Part shown: positions 61,144-64,000 of the stretch, in pieces
Numbering within the stretch: the stretch's first letter is position 1
Layout of the letters: each line of letters begins with the position of its first letter
Assembly (NCBI RefSeq): GCF_015679185.1
Contig: NZ_CP064939.1
Coordinates: 3,534,001 to 3,598,000 of the forward strand
DNA length: 64,000 nt
Source: Pedobacter endophyticus
GTDB taxonomy: Bacteria > Bacteroidota > Bacteroidia > Sphingobacteriales > Sphingobacteriaceae
Direction: 5' to 3'
The notes under the pieces: generated by a model
What the model saw: the letters and a program-made list of their open reading frames with translations, nothing else
What the model was told of the DNA's origin: nothing
Databases searched by the model: none
Position numbers and translations under genes: made by a program

Positions 61144-62169
61144 TTAGCTTTCCAAAATTTCCAACTGATGAAGAACATCTTCTCGTGTTACCGGATAGGC
61201 GGCGTTGGTTAACAACGATTGGTAAACTGCATCAAACAAAGGCAGGTAACTGCCCACCTCCGATGGAATCAGCTCATCCGTCTTATTCCCGTCTGCATCT
61301 ATTGTAGTCAGCAAACCTTCCGAACCTTCTGGCTCAATACCGAAACCGACGTCGGTTAATTTTTTGCCTGCCAGTAATTGCTCTTCCTGCGAATCGGTAC
61401 GCTGTTTAATGAAACTTCCGGTAACGCCATGTAAAACAAACGCAGCCTGCGGATTTACAACCAACATGCTCGAGGTTACGAAAACATTTACGCTATCTGG
61501 GTAACTGAGCTGGATAGAAAAATAGTCGTCAACAAGCGTATCCTTTCTGTTTTTTCCTAAAATTTTATGAAAACTCAGCGGTTTTCCGAACAAACTGATT
61601 ACCTGATCTAACAGGTGCGGTCCTAAATCGTAAAGCAAGCCACTGGCCTCAATCGCTTTCTCTTTAAATAACTTCGGACCGATTACATTCCGGTATCGAT
61701 CGTAACGCAGGTGCATTTCATTTAGCTTGCCCAGCTTGCCACTGGCCAGTACCTTTTTTACCGAAGCGAAATCACTGTCCCAACGACGGTTTTGATAAAA
61801 GAAAATTTGCTTGCCCACCTCATCGGCAAGCTCGAAAAGCTGTTTAGCCTGTGCAGATGTTGCTGTAAAGGGCTTCTCAACCAGAATATGTTTACCCGCA
61901 TTTAAAGCCGCTTTGGCATGCTCAAAATGGAGATTATTTGGCGTGTTAACCACAACCAATTCAATCTCGTTATCGTTTAGTAGCTCCTCAATACTGTTGT
62001 AACTGATCAAATCCGGATAATCGGCCGCTGCCTTTTTTTCGTTTCGCTCTACCACTGCTTTCAAGCTAAAGCCTGGGTGCGCATTTAAAAAAGGTGCATG
62101 AAAAACCTTTCCCGACATACCGAATGCGAGCAGGCCAGCTTTAAATATCTTGTTAGGGTTTGTATTCAT
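61144..62169 (-). CDS. Gfo/Idh/MocA family oxidoreductase
   Basis: A 341-residue NAD(P)-dependent dehydrogenase. The Rossmann fold has GLLAFGMSGKVFHAPFL (12-28), and EKPFTATSAQAKQL (about 96-109) contains the catalytic EKP motif. GLLYDLGPHLLDQVISLFGKP (about 183-203) is the usual active-site helix. Resembles YdgJ-type scyllo-inositol/sugar dehydrogenases; substrate unknown. Confidence 0.9.
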   Translation of the reverse strand: MNTNPNKIFKAGLLAFGMSGKVFHAPFLNAHPGFSLKAVVERNEKKAAADYPDLISYNSIEELLNDNEIELVVVNTPNNLHFEHAKAALNAGKHILVEKPFTATSAQAKQLFELADEVGKQIFFYQNRRWDSDFASVKKVLASGKLGKLNEMHLRYDRYRNVIGPKLFKEKAIEASGLLYDLGPHLLDQVISLFGKPLSFHKILGKNRKDTLVDDYFSIQLSYPDSVNVFVTSSMLVVNPQAAFVLHGVTGSFIKQRTDSQEEQLLAGKKLTDVGFGIEPEGSEGLLTTIDADGNKTDELIPSEVGSYLPLFDAVYQSLLTNAAYPVTREDVLHQLEILES

Positions 62170-62290
62170 AGGTTATAAATGTAGCCAAAAATATTTTTTG
62201 GTTGATGGCTAAAAACTTAAAAGATTTAAATTTTACTTTACACGGGTTAAGCTTTTGTTAAACGAACTACGGGGTGGCCTTTTTTAACGT

Positions 62291-62298
62291 TATCTTTG
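62291..62298 (+). promoter_or_regulatory. -7 box TATCTTTG directly before the 62303 gene
   Basis: Matches TAnnTTTG and ends 4 bases before the ATG at 62303; predicted leaderless. Confidence 0.55.
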
Positions 62299-62302
62299 CA
62301 AA

Positions 62303-62647
62303 ATGAAACCCTCGGAGATAAATACTAGGTGGAAAGCCCTGCAACAGCGAATTGCAACGGAATTTGATTCGGACCTACCCGATTTAAAGGTAATGCTTTT
62401 TTTAATCGGTGTTCAGGAGCTGGGCAAAGGACCAAAAAAATACAGCAAGCGGCAAAAGGAAGAGCTGATGCATATTGCCACCTGCAGGCTGTTGAGCGAG
62501 ATGGACTTTTACGAACTGGAAGGTGTAGATCAGGATGGCTGGCCGCATTGGAAACTTGTTAAAGCTATTCCGCCGTACACCATGCTGGAGCAGGAAATGT
62601 TGATGAAATCGCTGGTGGTACGCTATTTTGAAGATATTTATTCCTGA
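62303..62647 (+). CDS. Conserved hypothetical protein, 114 residues
   Basis: A small acidic/basic mixed helical protein without signal or membrane segment. The core LPDLKVMLFLIGVQELGKG is followed by KKYSKRQKEELMHIATCRLLSEMDFYELEGVDQDGWPHW. The regular helices and single conserved Trp pair suggest a folded protein, and it looks like a Bacteroidota-specific family, but I cannot name it. Its own -7 box is directly before the start. Confidence 0.75.
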   Translation: MKPSEINTRWKALQQRIATEFDSDLPDLKVMLFLIGVQELGKGPKKYSKRQKEELMHIATCRLLSEMDFYELEGVDQDGWPHWKLVKAIPPYTMLEQEMLMKSLVVRYFEDIYS

Positions 62648-62693
62648 TGGCGGCACAATTGATGAGTTTGCGCTCAGATCTAAAATTTAACCA

Positions 62694-62724
62694 ACAAAAA
62701 ACCCCAACGCTTTTGCATTGGGGT
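62694..62724 (-). terminator. Intrinsic terminator for the OmpA lipoprotein gene
   Basis: Minus strand: ACCCCAATGC and GCGTTGGGGT stem, AAAA loop, followed by TTTTTTG. Confidence 0.85.
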
Positions 62725-62764
62725 GGGATATATAATGACCTCATAGGTAGAGGGAATTGATTGT

Positions 62765-63442
62765 TTATCCTTGTTTTTGTGCTGAAGATTTTAATTCATC
62801 ACTCGCAACAATTACAATCTCTACACGACGGTTAGCTGCACGTCCTGCTTCAGTTTCATTATCAGCAATTGGCTCAGAGAAACCTTTACCAATGGTTACC
62901 AATCTTGATGAAGGCACACCTTGAGAAACGGCATAGGCTTTAACGGCTGCTGCTCGTCTTTCTGATAGGCCCTGGTTATAAGTTTCGGTTCCTTTACTAT
63001 CTGTGTGACCGATAATTTTAATATCTGTATCTGGATATTGATTTAACGATGCAGCTAAGCTTTGTACGTTACTTTTTGCAGCATCTTTTAAAGCTGTTTT
63101 GTCGAAATCGAACAAAATACCGCTATCAAATTTTACAATAATACCTTCACCCTCACGGATCACTTCCGCATTAGGAATTGCTTTTTGGATTTCAGCTGCC
63201 TGTCTGTCCATCCTACGACCGATAAACGCACCAGCAGTACCACCAATTGCACCACCAATTAATGCACCCACAGCAGTGTTACCTGCTTTCTTTCCGATTA
63301 GTGCACCTACCACACCACCTGCAGCGGCACCAATACCAGCGCCTTTTTGTGTTTTAGTTAAACTATCACAACTTTGAAGTGCCATTGAACCTACTGCTAA
63401 CCCTATACTTAATGTTGCTATTTTTACTTTTGAAATGCTCAT
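62765..63442 (-). CDS. OmpA family lipoprotein with glycine zipper
   Basis: A 225-residue outer-membrane lipoprotein. The signal peptide ends in a lipobox (ALQSC, Cys25). A glycine-zipper region (GAGIGAAAGGVVGALIGKKA and a second copy, about 34-75) may insert in the membrane. The C-terminal OmpA/MotB domain (about 100-215) has the peptidoglycan-binding GHTDSKGTETYNQGLSERRAAAV and NRRVEIVI. It ties the envelope to peptidoglycan. Own terminator, stand-alone. Confidence 0.93.
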   Translation of the reverse strand: MSISKVKIATLSIGLAVGSMALQSCDSLTKTQKGAGIGAAAGGVVGALIGKKAGNTAVGALIGGAIGGTAGAFIGRRMDRQAAEIQKAIPNAEVIREGEGIIVKFDSGILFDFDKTALKDAAKSNVQSLAASLNQYPDTDIKIIGHTDSKGTETYNQGLSERRAAAVKAYAVSQGVPSSRLVTIGKGFSEPIADNETEAGRAANRRVEIVIVASDELKSSAQKQG

Positions 63443-63561
63443 AATAATGTCGATTTATAATTCTACTCAGCCTATTCAAACACGATGCCAAAAAAAATTA
63501 AGACTCAAATAATTTCATTTTACTAAAAATTAACCCAAAAAACATCGTTTTTAGTGCAAAT

Positions 63562-63590
63562 AAAAAGCGCCTCAGTTTGCTGAGGCGCTT
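63562..63590 (-). terminator. Intrinsic terminator for the ABC transporter gene
   Basis: Minus strand AAGCGCCTCAG-CAAA-CTGAGGCGCTT followed by TTTA; perfect 11-bp stem. Confidence 0.88.
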
Positions 63591-63616
63591 AACATGTATT
63601 ATTCTTAGTACAAAAG

Positions 63617-64000
63617 CTAGGCAGAGAAATAGCTTTCCAGCTCTTTCAAGGTATTTTCATCTGTTCTAAAATCCTTAATCACCTGGCCTTTTTCTACAAG
63701 TATGATGCGTTTACACACATCAGTTACATGATTTAGGTCGTGACTAGAGATGAAGGTGGTCATATTTCCGGGATACTCTTTTAGCAGTTTTTTCAACCTG
63801 ATTTGCGTAGTTGGATCGAGGTTGGCGAAAGGTTCATCAAGAATGAGTAGCTCGGGCTTTTGCATTAAGGCGGCAGCAATGCCCACTTTGTTTTGGTTCC
63901 CCTTGCTAAAATCGCGGATGTATTTCCCGCTATTTAATATTTCGCCATTAAAAAATTCGTTGTACTGAGTCAAATAGGCGGCCACGTCAGCAACGCTCAG
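63617..64000 (-). CDS. ABC transporter ATP-binding protein, C-terminal part (truncated by window edge)
   Basis: The last 127 codons of an ABC ATPase. The frame is open to the right edge, so the real start lies beyond position 64000. The signature is DFSKGNQNKVG in place of LSGGQ, Walker B LLILDEPFANLDP, and the H-loop SSHDL follow. This is the ABC-2 or export type common in Bacteroidota; the partner permease is outside the window. A GTG at 63985 within the frame is not needed. Confidence 0.9.
   Translation of the reverse strand: MSVADVAAYLTQYNEFFNGEILNSGKYIRDFSKGNQNKVGIAAALMQKPELLILDEPFANLDPTTQIRLKKLLKEYPGNMTTFISSHDLNHVTDVCKRIILVEKGQVIKDFRTDENTLKELESYFSA

Noticed and set aside
1..64000. tRNA, rRNA, CRISPR array or insertion sequence
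   Set aside because: None was recognised by eye in the gaps; the repeats lack regular spacers or transposase genes. A tRNAscan or CRISPR search could not be run.

Overview
This window is a chromosomal stretch of a Bacteroidota bacterium, most likely family Sphingobacteriaceae and Pedobacter-like. The evidence is the set of housekeeping proteins (AspRS, TypA, RadA, PurD, IlvE, a Bacteroidota-type dCTP deaminase), the Bacteroidota -7 promoter box TAnnTTTG in front of many genes, general absence of strong Shine-Dalgarno sequences, and families typical of the phylum (DUF4920, DUF6263, DUF4369-TlpA, MG2/plug proteins). No tRNA, rRNA, CRISPR array, insertion sequence or prophage was recognised.

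Layout. 1-2332: 5' end of glnS (minus), a MITE-rich gap, then a B12-binding protein and an enoyl-CoA hydratase. 2493-6222: an NtrC-type sigma-54 activator followed by a membrane/stress set (AI-2E family, YtxH, holin-like protein, unknown). 6541-12110: aspS, a HigBA toxin-antitoxin pair, an NTF2-like protein and typA. 12921-16514: a GbsR/MarR regulon with two identical-architecture palindromes, plus an alginate-lyase-like protein. 16628-23648: YfhO membrane protein, a 31-residue small membrane protein candidate, an LpxH-like phosphoesterase, a glycosyltransferase and a nucleoid-associated protein. 24033-31772: the MoxR/DUF58/DUF4350/DUF4129/SpoIIM operon, with an RDD gene divergent from it. 31774-35549: small membrane proteins, SGNH hydrolase, lipB, phosphopantetheinyl transferase, dcd. 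35592-43138: two paralogous MG2-plus-plug surface proteins flanking a TIGR04222-type membrane protein. 43544-46740: an auxiliary beta-oxidation pair and purD. 46901-51784: a TlpA-like thioredoxin, an arginase-fold protein with lost metal ligands, an epimerase and a SerB/truncated-SerA/ACT fusion. 52039-55651: a CLC-F fluoride antiporter under a fluoride riboswitch, tryptophan 2,3-dioxygenase family protein, ilvE. 55856-64000: DUF4920, a small-RNA array, radA, DUF6263, mtfA, an oxidoreductase, an OmpA lipoprotein and a truncated ABC ATPase.

The most unusual region is 56393-57857, immediately downstream of radA. It holds three copies of an about 80-bp module on the minus strand. Each ends in an intrinsic terminator, each is preceded by a TTGG-N10-GC sigma-54-type promoter whose predicted start falls on the first base of the module, and each has a pair of GGGGAA-type sites about 130 bp upstream with 21, 21 and 31 bp between the sites. 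A closely similar site lies about 110 bp before the NtrC-type activator at 2493. I read this as a candidate set of redundant sigma-54-dependent small RNAs, possibly controlled by that activator.

Other points: intergenic gaps are full of REP/MITE-like hairpin elements and local tandem duplications; several genes have the -7 box so close to the start codon that leaderless mRNAs are predicted.
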